From NCBI RefSeq assembly GCF_004798965.1, contig NZ_SDSD01000003.1:1-64000 (forward strand): DNA of 64,000 bases. Direction: 5' to 3'. Below the pieces are notes generated by a model. It was not told the DNA's origin. It saw only the letters and a list, made by a program, of their open reading frames with translations, and ran no database searches. Shown in pieces: positions 16,839-25,502 of this stretch. This DNA comes from Onishia niordana (GTDB lineage Bacteria > Pseudomonadota > Gammaproteobacteria > Pseudomonadales > Halomonadaceae). The position numbers and the translations under genes are program-made. Every line of letters starts with the position of its first letter. The stretch's first letter is position 1.

Positions 16839-17732
16839 ATGTCGTTCAGCCGTGCCATTATCCGTGCCTCACGGCCTAACTTCCTGGTACTAGCCCCCTT
16901 GTGCGTCCTGCTGGGCATTGCCATGGCTTGGCAGCAACAAGGGGGAGTGCAGCGTCATGAGGTTGGCCTAGTGGTGCTCGGGGGCCTGCTGGCTCATGCA
17001 GGGGTAAACTTGCTCAACGAATTCGACGATTTCCGCTCAGGCCTCGACCTGATCACCACCCGCACGCCGTTCTCGGGTGGTAGCGGGGCGCTGCCGGCTG
17101 AGCCCGGTGCGGCGCCTCTGGTGGCTTGGTGGGCCATGGTCGCCTTGTTCGGGATGGTGATGATCGGGACCTACTTCCTGTGGCAAAGGGGCTGGCCGAT
17201 CCTGGTCATCGGTGTGGCCGGGCTGTCGCTGGTGATCGGCTATACCCGCTGGATTACTCGTTTTCCCTGGTGGTGCCTGCTGGCACCGGGGCTCGGTTTT
17301 GGGCCGCTGATGGTGCTGGGGTCCTTGCTGGCGCTGGGCGGCGTCGTGGATGCGACGGCGCTGGTGGCGGCGACCATTGTCTTGCTGCTGGTCAGTGAAC
17401 TGCTTTTGATTAACCAGTTGCCCGATGTGGAGGCGGACCGCCGGGTCGGGCGCCGCCATCTGCCTATCGCGCTGGGGCTTGCCGCGGCGGCCCAGTGGGT
17501 GGCTGGGTTGCTGGTAGGCGCCTATATGCTGCTGGCACTGGGCGTCCTGATGAGCTGGTTGCCTGGTAGCGCCTGGCTGGCGATGCTGCCGTTGCCTGCC
17601 GCCTTATGGGTGGCGAGGCGATTGCCTGCAGCCCTTGGTGACTCAGCGACTCTTTCCAGGGTGCTGGGCGTCAATGTGGCGGCCCTGCTTTGCACGCTGG
17701 CATTGCTTGGGGTGGCGCTGGGCCTGAAGTGA
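16839..17732 (+). CDS. UbiA-family prenyltransferase (MenA-like)
   Basis: 297-residue membrane protein with about eight or nine helices. Both Asp-rich motifs of the UbiA superfamily are present: NEFDDFRSGLD (about 61-71), which binds the prenyl diphosphate through Mg2+, and DVEADRRVGRR (about 195-205). The motif spacing resembles 1,4-dihydroxy-2-naphthoate polyprenyltransferase (MenA) more than UbiA. No menaquinone genes are nearby, so the aromatic acceptor is not certain. The start ATG has GGAGAGGG upstream. Confidence 0.82.
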   Translation: MSFSRAIIRASRPNFLVLAPLCVLLGIAMAWQQQGGVQRHEVGLVVLGGLLAHAGVNLLNEFDDFRSGLDLITTRTPFSGGSGALPAEPGAAPLVAWWAMVALFGMVMIGTYFLWQRGWPILVIGVAGLSLVIGYTRWITRFPWWCLLAPGLGFGPLMVLGSLLALGGVVDATALVAATIVLLLVSELLLINQLPDVEADRRVGRRHLPIALGLAAAAQWVAGLLVGAYMLLALGVLMSWLPGSAWLAMLPLPAALWVARRLPAALGDSATLSRVLGVNVAALLCTLALLGVALGLK

Positions 17733-17766
17733 GACGTGCGCTTCCCTCACCGCCTGTTGTCACCGC

Positions 17767-18765
17767 TCATGAGGCGGGAGGGCACATGGCGCGATAGTTC
17801 GACGCCAGGGCCGGGACGGCCAGCCCATGCCGTCGAGCAGCCTCGATCAACGGCCCGAGGATGGCATCAATCTCGGTGGGTCGCCCTGCGAGCACGTCTT
17901 GCAACATCGAGGCGCGATTGTTGGCAGTGTTTTCCACCACGTCCCATACCCGATCCGACCAGCCGCCGGCGGGCGAGGGGATGTTCTCGGCGGCCATGAT
18001 CGCGGCAAGCTCCGCCACCAGCGCCTCGACCATCGGTTGGAAGGGACGATCCCTGAGCTGGCCGTTGCGGATCCGAAAGCGTGCTACCAGCGGATTGATG
18101 GCGGCATTGACCGCAAGCTTGTGCCACAGCCTGACGCGGATGTCCTCGACCGCCTCGCAGGGCAGTTCCGCCGCACTCAGAATGCCGGCCAGCGTCGTGG
18201 CAAGCGCCGGGTAGGCGCCTTCGAGGTGACCGATAACGGTACGGCCGTGGCCGGCGTGGATGATGCCCTGATCCCTATCACCAACCCTATCTCCAGCCCT
18301 ATCGCCAGCATCTGCCGGCGTATCGTCCACGAAGGCGCCCTCGGTGGTGCTGGCACAGAGCACCGGCCCAGGCCAGGTTCGAGTCAGGGCCTCCTGAACG
18401 CTGAAGCCGTTTTGCCACAGCACCAGTGGCGTCTCGGCCGGCAGCCGGTCGGCCAGTGCTGCGATGGCCGCCTCGACGCCGTATGCCTTGGTGGTCAGGT
18501 GGAGCATCGTGGGCGGTGTCGGTGGCAGGCTCTCGAGGGTGGCGCCCGGCAGCTCCCGGGTCTCGCGTTCGCCTTCGGGGGTGGTCAGGGTCAGACGAAC
18601 CGGCGGCGGGCGTCGCCCGATCAGGGTCACCGGCACCGAATCTGCCAGTCGCATGGCCAAGAGTCGACCCACGGCACCCGGGCCGAGGATCCAGTGACCG
18701 TGCGCTGGCCGTCCTGGCGCGTGGGCGAGGCGCTGGTGAGAGGGGTTTTGCGTTATCGGGCTCAT
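17767..18765 (-). CDS. panE: 2-dehydropantoate 2-reductase (ketopantoate reductase)
   Basis: 332 residues. NADPH-dependent reduction of ketopantoate to pantoate in coenzyme A synthesis. The nucleotide-binding motif is ILGPGAVGRLLAMRLA (about 26-41), TTKAY carries a conserved Lys, and LWHKLAVNAAINPL contains the catalytic Lys and Asn. A small in-frame repeat, GDRAGDRVGDRDQG, lies in a loop and may vary in length between strains. The start overlaps the topB stop by four bases (ATGA), so the two are translationally coupled. Other 6-phosphogluconate-type reductases are less likely. Confidence 0.85.
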   Translation of the reverse strand: MSPITQNPSHQRLAHAPGRPAHGHWILGPGAVGRLLAMRLADSVPVTLIGRRPPPVRLTLTTPEGERETRELPGATLESLPPTPPTMLHLTTKAYGVEAAIAALADRLPAETPLVLWQNGFSVQEALTRTWPGPVLCASTTEGAFVDDTPADAGDRAGDRVGDRDQGIIHAGHGRTVIGHLEGAYPALATTLAGILSAAELPCEAVEDIRVRLWHKLAVNAAINPLVARFRIRNGQLRDRPFQPMVEALVAELAAIMAAENIPSPAGGWSDRVWDVVENTANNRASMLQDVLAGRPTEIDAILGPLIEAARRHGLAVPALASNYRAMCPPAS

Positions 18766-20804
18766 GCGTCGTCCGTCTTCTTGCCGCGTCGCGTCGAGCG
18801 GCTGGTCTTGCTCGCGGCGCCAGTGCTGCCGGTCGGCTTGCTGGAGGCGCTTCTGGTTGATGCGCCCTTGGCCGATGTGCGCTTGGCCGAGGCGCGCTTG
18901 GTGGTGGAGCCTTTGCTCGCGCCTTGCCCGCGTGGCTTGCGCCGCGACGTGGTCGCGCTCGGTGCGGCGGGGGCCACGCCGCGTGAGTCACTCAGGGCCT
19001 GGCGCATACGCCCGGCATCGGCCGCACCGAGCAGCCCGCGCAGGTCTTCGACCAGACCGGCGAGAAACGGTGATGGATCGCTTCCGGCCTCGGCGATATC
19101 GGTCAGACGCTGTTCCCAGAGGGCAGTTCGCTCAGCGCGGCTGACCGCTTCGGGCAGCGCGTTGATCAAAGCATGCCCCGTCTGGGTGGCGCGCAAGGCC
19201 TGTTGCTTTCGCACCAGATAGCCACGATCGAGCAGGGTCTCGATAATGCCGGCGCGCGTCGCCTCGGTGCCCAGGCCATCGGAGTCGCGCAGGGTGCGCT
19301 TGACCGCCGGGTCCTCGACGTAGCGGGCGATGTTCATCATCGCCTTGATCAGGCTGGCATCGTTGAAGGGCTCGGGTGGGCGAGTCTCACGATCCTCGAC
19401 GCCGACCTCCTGTACCCGGGCTGACTCGCCTTCCCGCAAGGGCGGCAGCGGCGGTGCCTCGTCGCGAGTGGTGAACAGCGGCTTCCAGCCCGGGGCGAGG
19501 ATCTCCCGGCCCTGGGCGCGAAAGCGCTCCTCGAGGATGGTGAACTCGGCCTTGACCTCACGGGTTTCGAGCGGCGGATAGAACTGCGCCAGCACGTTGC
19601 GGGCGATCAGCCGAAAGACGTTGGCTTCGGTCGCGGATAGCCGCGAGAAGTCGGGGCGGGTGCCGGTGGGTGCCAGGGCGTGATGGGCGCTGACCTTGGC
19701 GTCGTTGTAGGCCTTGGAGCGCAGGGAAAAATCGGCGCCGGCGAGCCAGGGCCCCAGGGTGGCATCGCCCTGACAGGCGCTGGTCAGCGACTGTCGCGAT
19801 GGGCCATGGTGCGCGGCGGGCAGGTAGCGGCAGTCCGAGCGCGGGTAGGTGATCAGCTTATGGCGCTCGTATAGGCTCTGGCAGGTATCGAGCACCGCCT
19901 TGGCCGAGAGCTTGTAGCGACGCGCCGCGTCGACCTGCAGCGCCGACAGGGAGTAGGGCAGCGGGGCGGCCTGGCGGCTCTTCTTGGCCGTCAGCGAGGT
20001 GAGCGTGCCCTGGCTGTCGGGCAGACGCGCCGCCAGTGCCTCGGCGGGGGGGCGCTCGAGCAGGCGTCCCTGATCATCCAGCGGGTGATGCTCGCCTGGT
20101 TGCCACCAGGCCCGCAGATTGCCGTGCTCGACGGCTAGGTCGACCCACAGCACATGGAAAGGCCGCGGTGTGAAAGCGGCGATCTCGGCGTCGCGGCGAA
20201 CCACCAGCCCCAGCACCGGCGTTTGTACCCGCCCCACCGACAGCACGCCATCGTGGCCCGCCTGGCGCCCGGTCAGGGTCCAGGCGCGGGTCAGGTTGAT
20301 ACCGTAAAGCCAGTCGGCTCGCGAACGGGTCTCGGCGGCCCTGTAGAGGGCCTGGAAGTCGGCGTTGTCGGCGAGTTGTTCGAGTGCTTTGACCACCGCC
20401 GGGCGGTTGAGGTCGTTGACCAAGAGCCGTGATACCGGTCCCCGCCATTTCAAATAGTCGAGTACCTCCTGGACCAACAGCTGTCCTTCGCGGTCCGGGT
20501 CGCCCGCATGCACCACGCTATCGGCCTCCTTGAGCAGCCGGCGAACCACCGCGAGTTGGCCACGCGCCTTGGGGCGGGGCATCAGACGCCAGGGGTCGGG
20601 AAGGATGGGCAGGTGATCGAGTCGCCATTGCTTGAGGGCCGGGTCATAGGCATCCGGTGGCGCCTGCTCGAGCAGGTGCCCCAGACACCAGGTCACCGTG
20701 GTATCACCGACCGTCAGGGCGCCATCGCTGCGCCGAGCCGAGCCGGGCAGGGCCTCGGCGATGGCGCGGGCTAGGCTGGGTTTCTCCGCGATGATCAGGC
20801 GCAT
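18762..20804 (-). CDS. topB: DNA topoisomerase III
   Basis: 680-residue type IA topoisomerase that decatenates DNA and resolves replication intermediates. The TOPRIM domain begins MRLIIAEKPSLARAIAEAL and contains VVHAGDPDREGQLLVQEVL. The active-site Tyr lies in LITYPRSDCRYLP (about residue 318). The last ~65 residues are a basic low-complexity tail rich in Ser, Thr, Lys and Arg, probably for DNA binding. The start at 20804 fits the family N-terminus. Followed by panE with a four-base overlap. Confidence 0.94.
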   Translation of the reverse strand: MRLIIAEKPSLARAIAEALPGSARRSDGALTVGDTTVTWCLGHLLEQAPPDAYDPALKQWRLDHLPILPDPWRLMPRPKARGQLAVVRRLLKEADSVVHAGDPDREGQLLVQEVLDYLKWRGPVSRLLVNDLNRPAVVKALEQLADNADFQALYRAAETRSRADWLYGINLTRAWTLTGRQAGHDGVLSVGRVQTPVLGLVVRRDAEIAAFTPRPFHVLWVDLAVEHGNLRAWWQPGEHHPLDDQGRLLERPPAEALAARLPDSQGTLTSLTAKKSRQAAPLPYSLSALQVDAARRYKLSAKAVLDTCQSLYERHKLITYPRSDCRYLPAAHHGPSRQSLTSACQGDATLGPWLAGADFSLRSKAYNDAKVSAHHALAPTGTRPDFSRLSATEANVFRLIARNVLAQFYPPLETREVKAEFTILEERFRAQGREILAPGWKPLFTTRDEAPPLPPLREGESARVQEVGVEDRETRPPEPFNDASLIKAMMNIARYVEDPAVKRTLRDSDGLGTEATRAGIIETLLDRGYLVRKQQALRATQTGHALINALPEAVSRAERTALWEQRLTDIAEAGSDPSPFLAGLVEDLRGLLGAADAGRMRQALSDSRGVAPAAPSATTSRRKPRGQGASKGSTTKRASAKRTSAKGASTRSASSKPTGSTGAASKTSRSTRRGKKTDDA

Positions 20805-20938
20805 AGGGGTCTCGTGAGCGTGGCGAATGGAGGTAATGGCACCGTGTCGCACTGCCAAAGTAATGGACATTCTTCCAGTATCCAGTCTCGCCCGCTAGGT
20901 GTAACCTGACACGAAATTCGTACAAGGTTTGTATCATT

Positions 20939-22186
20939 ATGCGTGAGCGTGGCAGAACACGACGTCTTCTTGGCCTCGGCGCTCGAACCGGGGGCGCGAT
21001 GCTCAAGACGCGTCTAGGTGGTGAAACCGACTGGCGCTCGCTCGGCGAAGCGCTCTTTGAAGGCCTTTCCGAGCTCAAGGGGCCGGCGATGAAGCTTGCT
21101 CAGGTTGTGTCTCAGTGGGACGACCTGCTTCCTGCGGATCTGGCCGATGAACTGGCTCGGCTGCAGCGCCAGGCCGAGCCGATGCCCTGGGAGAAGATCC
21201 GCACCACGCTTGAAGACGAATATGGTGATCTTAAGGCGACGTTTTCACAGATCGAGGAACGCCCCTTCGCCAGTGCCTCGATGGGCCAGGTGCATCGGGC
21301 GACCACGCATGACGGCAATACCGTCGTACTCAAGATCCAGTATCCGGGCCTCGCCGATGTGCTGGAAAGTGACCTGGCCCAGGTACGCAGACTGATGCGG
21401 CTGGGCCGCTGGTTCAAGGTGCCCCAGGCGCGCCTGGATGCGCTCTTCGAGGAACTGGCCGAGAGTCTGCGAGGCGAGCTCGACTACCGAGCCGAGGCGG
21501 CGTCCCTGGCGCGCTACCGCAAGCGCTATGCGGATGACGATGGCATTGTCATTCCGGCACCGATCGAGGCCCTATGCACCTCCCGAGTGTTGGCCATGGA
21601 CTACGTGCCGGGCACGCCATTACGCGAAATGGATCAGGCGGAGGATGCCCGGCGCCAGGCATTGGCGGTGCGTTTAGCCGATTGGATCACCGAAGAGCTC
21701 TTCACCTTCGGCGAGTTGCATGCCGACCCTCACGCCGGCAATTTCGCTGCAGACGACGAGGGTCGTTTGATCATCTATGACCTGGGGGCGGTGATCCCTG
21801 TGCCTGAGGCGCGGCAGCGGCAGATGCTCAAGCTGCTCGAGGCCACTCTGGAGGAGGATCCGATGGCCATGGATGCGGCACTACTGGCGATGGGAGGCCG
21901 CCAGGGCGAAGGGGCCCCGCTGAGCCTGTATCGCGATAGCGCCGCGGCCGTGGCCCCCTTGTTTGCACCAGGCGAACAGGACCTGGGCGACGTGCGGGTG
22001 CACCGGCGCCTGCGCGAGCTGAGTCCGCGGGTGTGGGCGGCGATGGATCGCCTGCAGCCGCCGGCGGATACGTTGTTGCTGTCGCGCACCCTTAACGGCC
22101 ATTACTGGAATCTGGTGCGGCTCCAGGCTCGGCTGAATATGGCCGAGCGAGCTCGCCCGCTGCTTAAGTGGGCGCGCCACGGCTGA
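20939..22186 (+). CDS. ABC1/AarF/UbiB-family atypical kinase
   Basis: 415-residue protein of the ABC1 (ADCK-like) family of atypical kinases or ATPases linked to coenzyme Q synthesis. The diagnostic KxGQ-type segment reads KGPAMKLAQVVS (about 48-59). ASMGQVHRA replaces the normal Gly-rich loop, VLKIQYPG carries the ATP Lys, and LHADPHAGNF with IIYDLGA are the catalytic and metal loops. It is shorter than UbiB proper (~540) and lacks its C-terminal helices, so it is a paralogue, and no ubi genes adjoin it. Confidence 0.88.
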   Translation: MRERGRTRRLLGLGARTGGAMLKTRLGGETDWRSLGEALFEGLSELKGPAMKLAQVVSQWDDLLPADLADELARLQRQAEPMPWEKIRTTLEDEYGDLKATFSQIEERPFASASMGQVHRATTHDGNTVVLKIQYPGLADVLESDLAQVRRLMRLGRWFKVPQARLDALFEELAESLRGELDYRAEAASLARYRKRYADDDGIVIPAPIEALCTSRVLAMDYVPGTPLREMDQAEDARRQALAVRLADWITEELFTFGELHADPHAGNFAADDEGRLIIYDLGAVIPVPEARQRQMLKLLEATLEEDPMAMDAALLAMGGRQGEGAPLSLYRDSAAAVAPLFAPGEQDLGDVRVHRRLRELSPRVWAAMDRLQPPADTLLLSRTLNGHYWNLVRLQARLNMAERARPLLKWARHG

Positions 22187-22269
22187 CCTATGTCGTGGCA
22201 TAGGGGTCTTAGAGCAGGGGGCTAGACTAGGGGCGAAGAACAGAGGCTTGGTATAGAAAGACGCTTACC

Positions 22270-24207
22270 TCAGCGTCGTTCACCGCCTTTCATGCCCAGC
22301 GCTCGGCGTGCTTTCACCAGGGCGCGGTACCAATCCCGGTCGGGCTTGCCGACGATGGGCGGGCGCTGGCTCAGGTAGCTGACATTCGGCGTATCCGTGC
22401 CGCCGTGATTGGCATGGTAGTTGGACAGCATGTTCAGTGTGGCCTCCCGAGCCCCATATTGCTCGACCAGAAAGGTGATGGCCTCGGGCTCAAGTTCGAC
22501 GTGATAGTGGCGCACCAATGCCAGCGCCAGTTGCTCGGCGGGACGTGACAGATCGACTTCTATCTCCTTGACCATGGCCGCGCCCATCGCGGCCTTGGAT
22601 GCCGCCGAGAAATTGGGTTCAAGCTGGCCGAAATCCGCCGCATTGGTGCTGTTGATGGCGCGCTGAACCGCCGGGCGCGACAAATGGATATGCGGCTCCA
22701 GGGCGAGTGCGATCTCGACTGCCAGGCGCTTAGAAACCTCGACACCGACGGACAAGCGCCGCTCTCGTTCGATACCGTGGGGCGCACGCCGATGCTGGTC
22801 GAATTCGTTGCTGCCCAGGTGCTTGACGAGCCGCTTGCAGACCTTGGCCTTGGCTTCGTCATCGAGTTCGATGACATGCTCACGGATGCGCAGGCCACGC
22901 CGCCCCGGGCCCAGTTGCAGGCGTGCCCCAGCGCTGTCCTTGGCATGGCTGATCTGCTCCCAGCGGTCGACCATCTTGAGTAACTGAGCATGCTGGCGTC
23001 CGACCTGCTCATAGGCTTCCGATACCCGTTTGAGTAGGCGTATGGCATTGGCCAGCATCTCGGCCTTATGATCCAGGACGCGACGGTGCTGGCTCTGACC
23101 GCTGCGTACCGCCTTGGCCAAGTGCTGAACCTCCCCGGCGAGCGCATCCATTGCGTGGCGCGAGCGTTCGACCAGCACCTCGGCGCGTAACCCGGACGCC
23201 GAATCTTCGACTAGCGTGCCCGACTGCTCGGCGAGATAGGCGGACAGTGCCTTGAGGCGCGAATGGCCAGTGGCCTGGGCGATGCGGTAGCGAGCGCGGG
23301 CCTGCTCCAAGGCATCAAAGGCCTGGGCCAGTCTCCAGCGCCCCTTGTACTCGAAGGTCAGCATGGGAATCTGGCGACCGCTGATCAGCTCGAAGGCCAG
23401 GATCAGCATCTCCTCGACATCCTGCAGCGTCATCAAGAGCTCATCGTCCTGCTCAATGGCTGCCAGCACGCGTTCAATAAAATTCTCATCGCGTGAGACC
23501 CCGTACTTCAGCGCTGGCGCCTGGCCGGTGAAGCGGTCGCGTAACAGGTCGGTGGCCTCGGGGGCCAGCGAGGCAAGTTCCTGGAACTGCGGTTCCAGCG
23601 TTTCACCATATAGCGCCACCATGTCGCGTATTCGCGCATGCATGCCGACCCGGCGATAGATGTCGATCTGGCTGATGATGCGGGCACTATCGCGATCATC
23701 CAGCAGCTCCAGGGCCGCCAATTCGACTCCCTCCGGCGAAAGGTCCTGCTTGCGCAGCAACATGGCGGCGGCCTCGCGACGCCGGGCATCGCCTTCGAGA
23801 CGTTCGACAATCAGGTCGCGGGTAGTCAACAGCAGATCCGGCAAGGCCTTGATGACGCGTTCGATCTTGGCCGTCGTCTTTTCGGCACGCCGCGCCCCGG
23901 TGAATTGATGTACCAGGTTGGCGATGATGCCGGTTGCGCCGGTGATCACCGTGTAGCTGATGAAGAAAATATAGTTATCGGCGGTAGGCGCTCGCCCGTA
24001 GCCGAGCAGATAGCCGCCCCAGGCGCCGAGCAGCGTGACCGGGCCCGCAGTCCACAGGATCTGCAACAGGCTGACCGACCAGGGAACCTTCTCCACGGCA
24101 CGTGTGATGCGCTCGATATCGTCTCGGCCCTCGCGCTCGAGGCGGACCTGAGAGGTCTCGTGCGAGGTGTCCTTGCGACGTCGGCGAAAGGGGATGGGTA
24201 CGAACAC
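22270..24207 (-). CDS. Large conserved membrane protein of unknown function
   Basis: About 645 residues. Two hydrophobic helices lie near the N-terminus (LLQILWTAGPVTLLGAWGGY and FFISYTVITGATGIIANLV). A long, charged, mainly helical cytoplasmic domain follows, with coiled-coil-like stretches (about 130-430) and a basic C-terminal segment ending in RRALGMKGGERR. No family is recognised. The start is GTG at 24207, preceded by GAGGG; an ATG six codons upstream is possible. It is convergent with the ABC1 gene. Confidence 0.62.
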   Translation of the reverse strand: MFVPIPFRRRRKDTSHETSQVRLEREGRDDIERITRAVEKVPWSVSLLQILWTAGPVTLLGAWGGYLLGYGRAPTADNYIFFISYTVITGATGIIANLVHQFTGARRAEKTTAKIERVIKALPDLLLTTRDLIVERLEGDARRREAAAMLLRKQDLSPEGVELAALELLDDRDSARIISQIDIYRRVGMHARIRDMVALYGETLEPQFQELASLAPEATDLLRDRFTGQAPALKYGVSRDENFIERVLAAIEQDDELLMTLQDVEEMLILAFELISGRQIPMLTFEYKGRWRLAQAFDALEQARARYRIAQATGHSRLKALSAYLAEQSGTLVEDSASGLRAEVLVERSRHAMDALAGEVQHLAKAVRSGQSQHRRVLDHKAEMLANAIRLLKRVSEAYEQVGRQHAQLLKMVDRWEQISHAKDSAGARLQLGPGRRGLRIREHVIELDDEAKAKVCKRLVKHLGSNEFDQHRRAPHGIERERRLSVGVEVSKRLAVEIALALEPHIHLSRPAVQRAINSTNAADFGQLEPNFSAASKAAMGAAMVKEIEVDLSRPAEQLALALVRHYHVELEPEAITFLVEQYGAREATLNMLSNYHANHGGTDTPNVSYLSQRPPIVGKPDRDWYRALVKARRALGMKGGERR

Positions 24208-24452
24208 GGCAGCCCTCGTGGGCATCAAACGAGAAGGTCGGGGGGAGTCAGCGGACGACACAGTAGCACTCCGCATTCAAGCGCAACAGTCCTGCTATGA
24301 GCGTGTTAGCATCTTCCCCCATTTATCGCTGGTTGGTGCGTCGCCAGGCTCAGGATTGTCGCCTCGATAGTGCGGTAAAGGCTGCTGAGACCTGTCGCCG
24401 AGGATGGCGGCGCGAGGTGATACGAATAGAGCTGCGAGTCAGGAGTCAATGT

Positions 24453-25349
24453 ATGTCATCGATCGTGTTGCTGGACGGCGGCATGGGCCAGGAACTCGTA
24501 CGTCGTGCCGGCGAGCCGCCCACCCCGCTTTGGTCCACCCATATACTCAGCGAGTTCCCCGATGTGGTGCAGGGCTTGCACGAGGATTTTATCCGCGCGG
24601 GTTCTCGGGTGATTACGCTTGCAACGTATACCGCAACGCCGGAACGCCTGACCCGTGACGGTCAGCCATCGTCGCTTGAGATGCTGCACCGGCGGGCTCT
24701 CGAACTCGCCCAACAGGCCGTGACGGTCTGCGGTGAAGATGTCGCGATTGCCGGTTGTTTGCCGCCGCTGGTGGCCAGCTACCGTCCCGATCAGTCCCCG
24801 ACAGGCGAGGCGGCACTGGCAAGCTATCGCCGCATCGTGGCGGCGGGTGAGGGCGTCGATCTGTGGCTCTGCGAGGCGATGGCCTCATTGGATGAGATGC
24901 GCACGGCGGCCACGGCCGCCTCGGAGACGGGGCTGCCGGTGTGGGTCGCTGTAACACTCGACGATGCGCAGCCTGACCGGTTGCGTAGCCAGGAGCCGCT
25001 GTCAGAAGCGGTAGCGCTTGCAGAGACGCTCGGCGTGCAGGCACTGCTGATCAACTGCAGCAAACCCGAGACCATCGAAGCCAGTCTCGATGTCCTCACG
25101 GGGTTCTCCGGGATGACTGGTGCCTATCCCAATGGTTTCACCTCCATCGAAGGGCTGGCCCCCGGGGGGACCGTCAGCTCTCTCGAGGCACGCCGCGACC
25201 TCGATCCACATGCCTTTACCGTCACAGCGACTCGCTGGGTCGACGCTGGCATCGACATCATCGGCGGCTGCTGTGAGGTGGGGCCTTCGCATATCGCGCG
25301 TCTCGCCGATGCCCTTGTCGAGCGTGGGCATACGCTGACACGGCTCTGA
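24453..25349 (+). CDS. Homocysteine S-methyltransferase family protein
   Basis: 298-residue Zn-dependent methyltransferase barrel. It begins IVLLDGGMGQELVRR and has the three Zn cysteines in LLINCSKPE and IGGCCEVGPSHI. Enzymes of this type transfer a methyl group from S-methylmethionine or SAM to homocysteine (MmuM, YbgG), or act on related thiols. No vitamin B12 domain is attached. The start at 24453 is set by AGGAG ten bases before; the frame is open 52 codons further upstream without family similarity. Confidence 0.88.
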   Translation: MSSIVLLDGGMGQELVRRAGEPPTPLWSTHILSEFPDVVQGLHEDFIRAGSRVITLATYTATPERLTRDGQPSSLEMLHRRALELAQQAVTVCGEDVAIAGCLPPLVASYRPDQSPTGEAALASYRRIVAAGEGVDLWLCEAMASLDEMRTAATAASETGLPVWVAVTLDDAQPDRLRSQEPLSEAVALAETLGVQALLINCSKPETIEASLDVLTGFSGMTGAYPNGFTSIEGLAPGGTVSSLEARRDLDPHAFTVTATRWVDAGIDIIGGCCEVGPSHIARLADALVERGHTLTRL

Positions 25350-25502
25350 ACCAAACACACAACATGGGCCGTGAGCGACGGTTGGGTGGCGCCAGGAAAG
25401 GCGCGCCGGATCGACAATGATGAGGGGCCAGGGACGGCGTGATAGCATGCTGGCTCTCAGCGCGGGTCTATCCTGCGCAAAGCCTCGGTGAAGGGAGAAG
25501 AC

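Noticed and set aside
18285..18315. Short tandem repeat in panE (GDRAGDRVGDRDQG)
   Set aside because: In-frame loop repeat of three units; too short to be a CRISPR array or mobile element, no effect on motifs.
18765..18955. Lys/Ser/Thr-rich repeats at the end of TopB
   Set aside because: Low-complexity basic tail typical of topoisomerases, not a separate gene.
17827..19221. 464-codon plus-strand frame opposite panE and the topB tail
   Set aside because: Composition mirrors the genuine minus-strand genes, whose motifs are clear; the frame crosses two real genes and resembles no protein.
25005..25018. AGCGGTAGCGC, an ops-like core
   Set aside because: It lies inside the homocysteine methyltransferase coding region without the hairpin and flanks found in the three leader repeats; probably chance.
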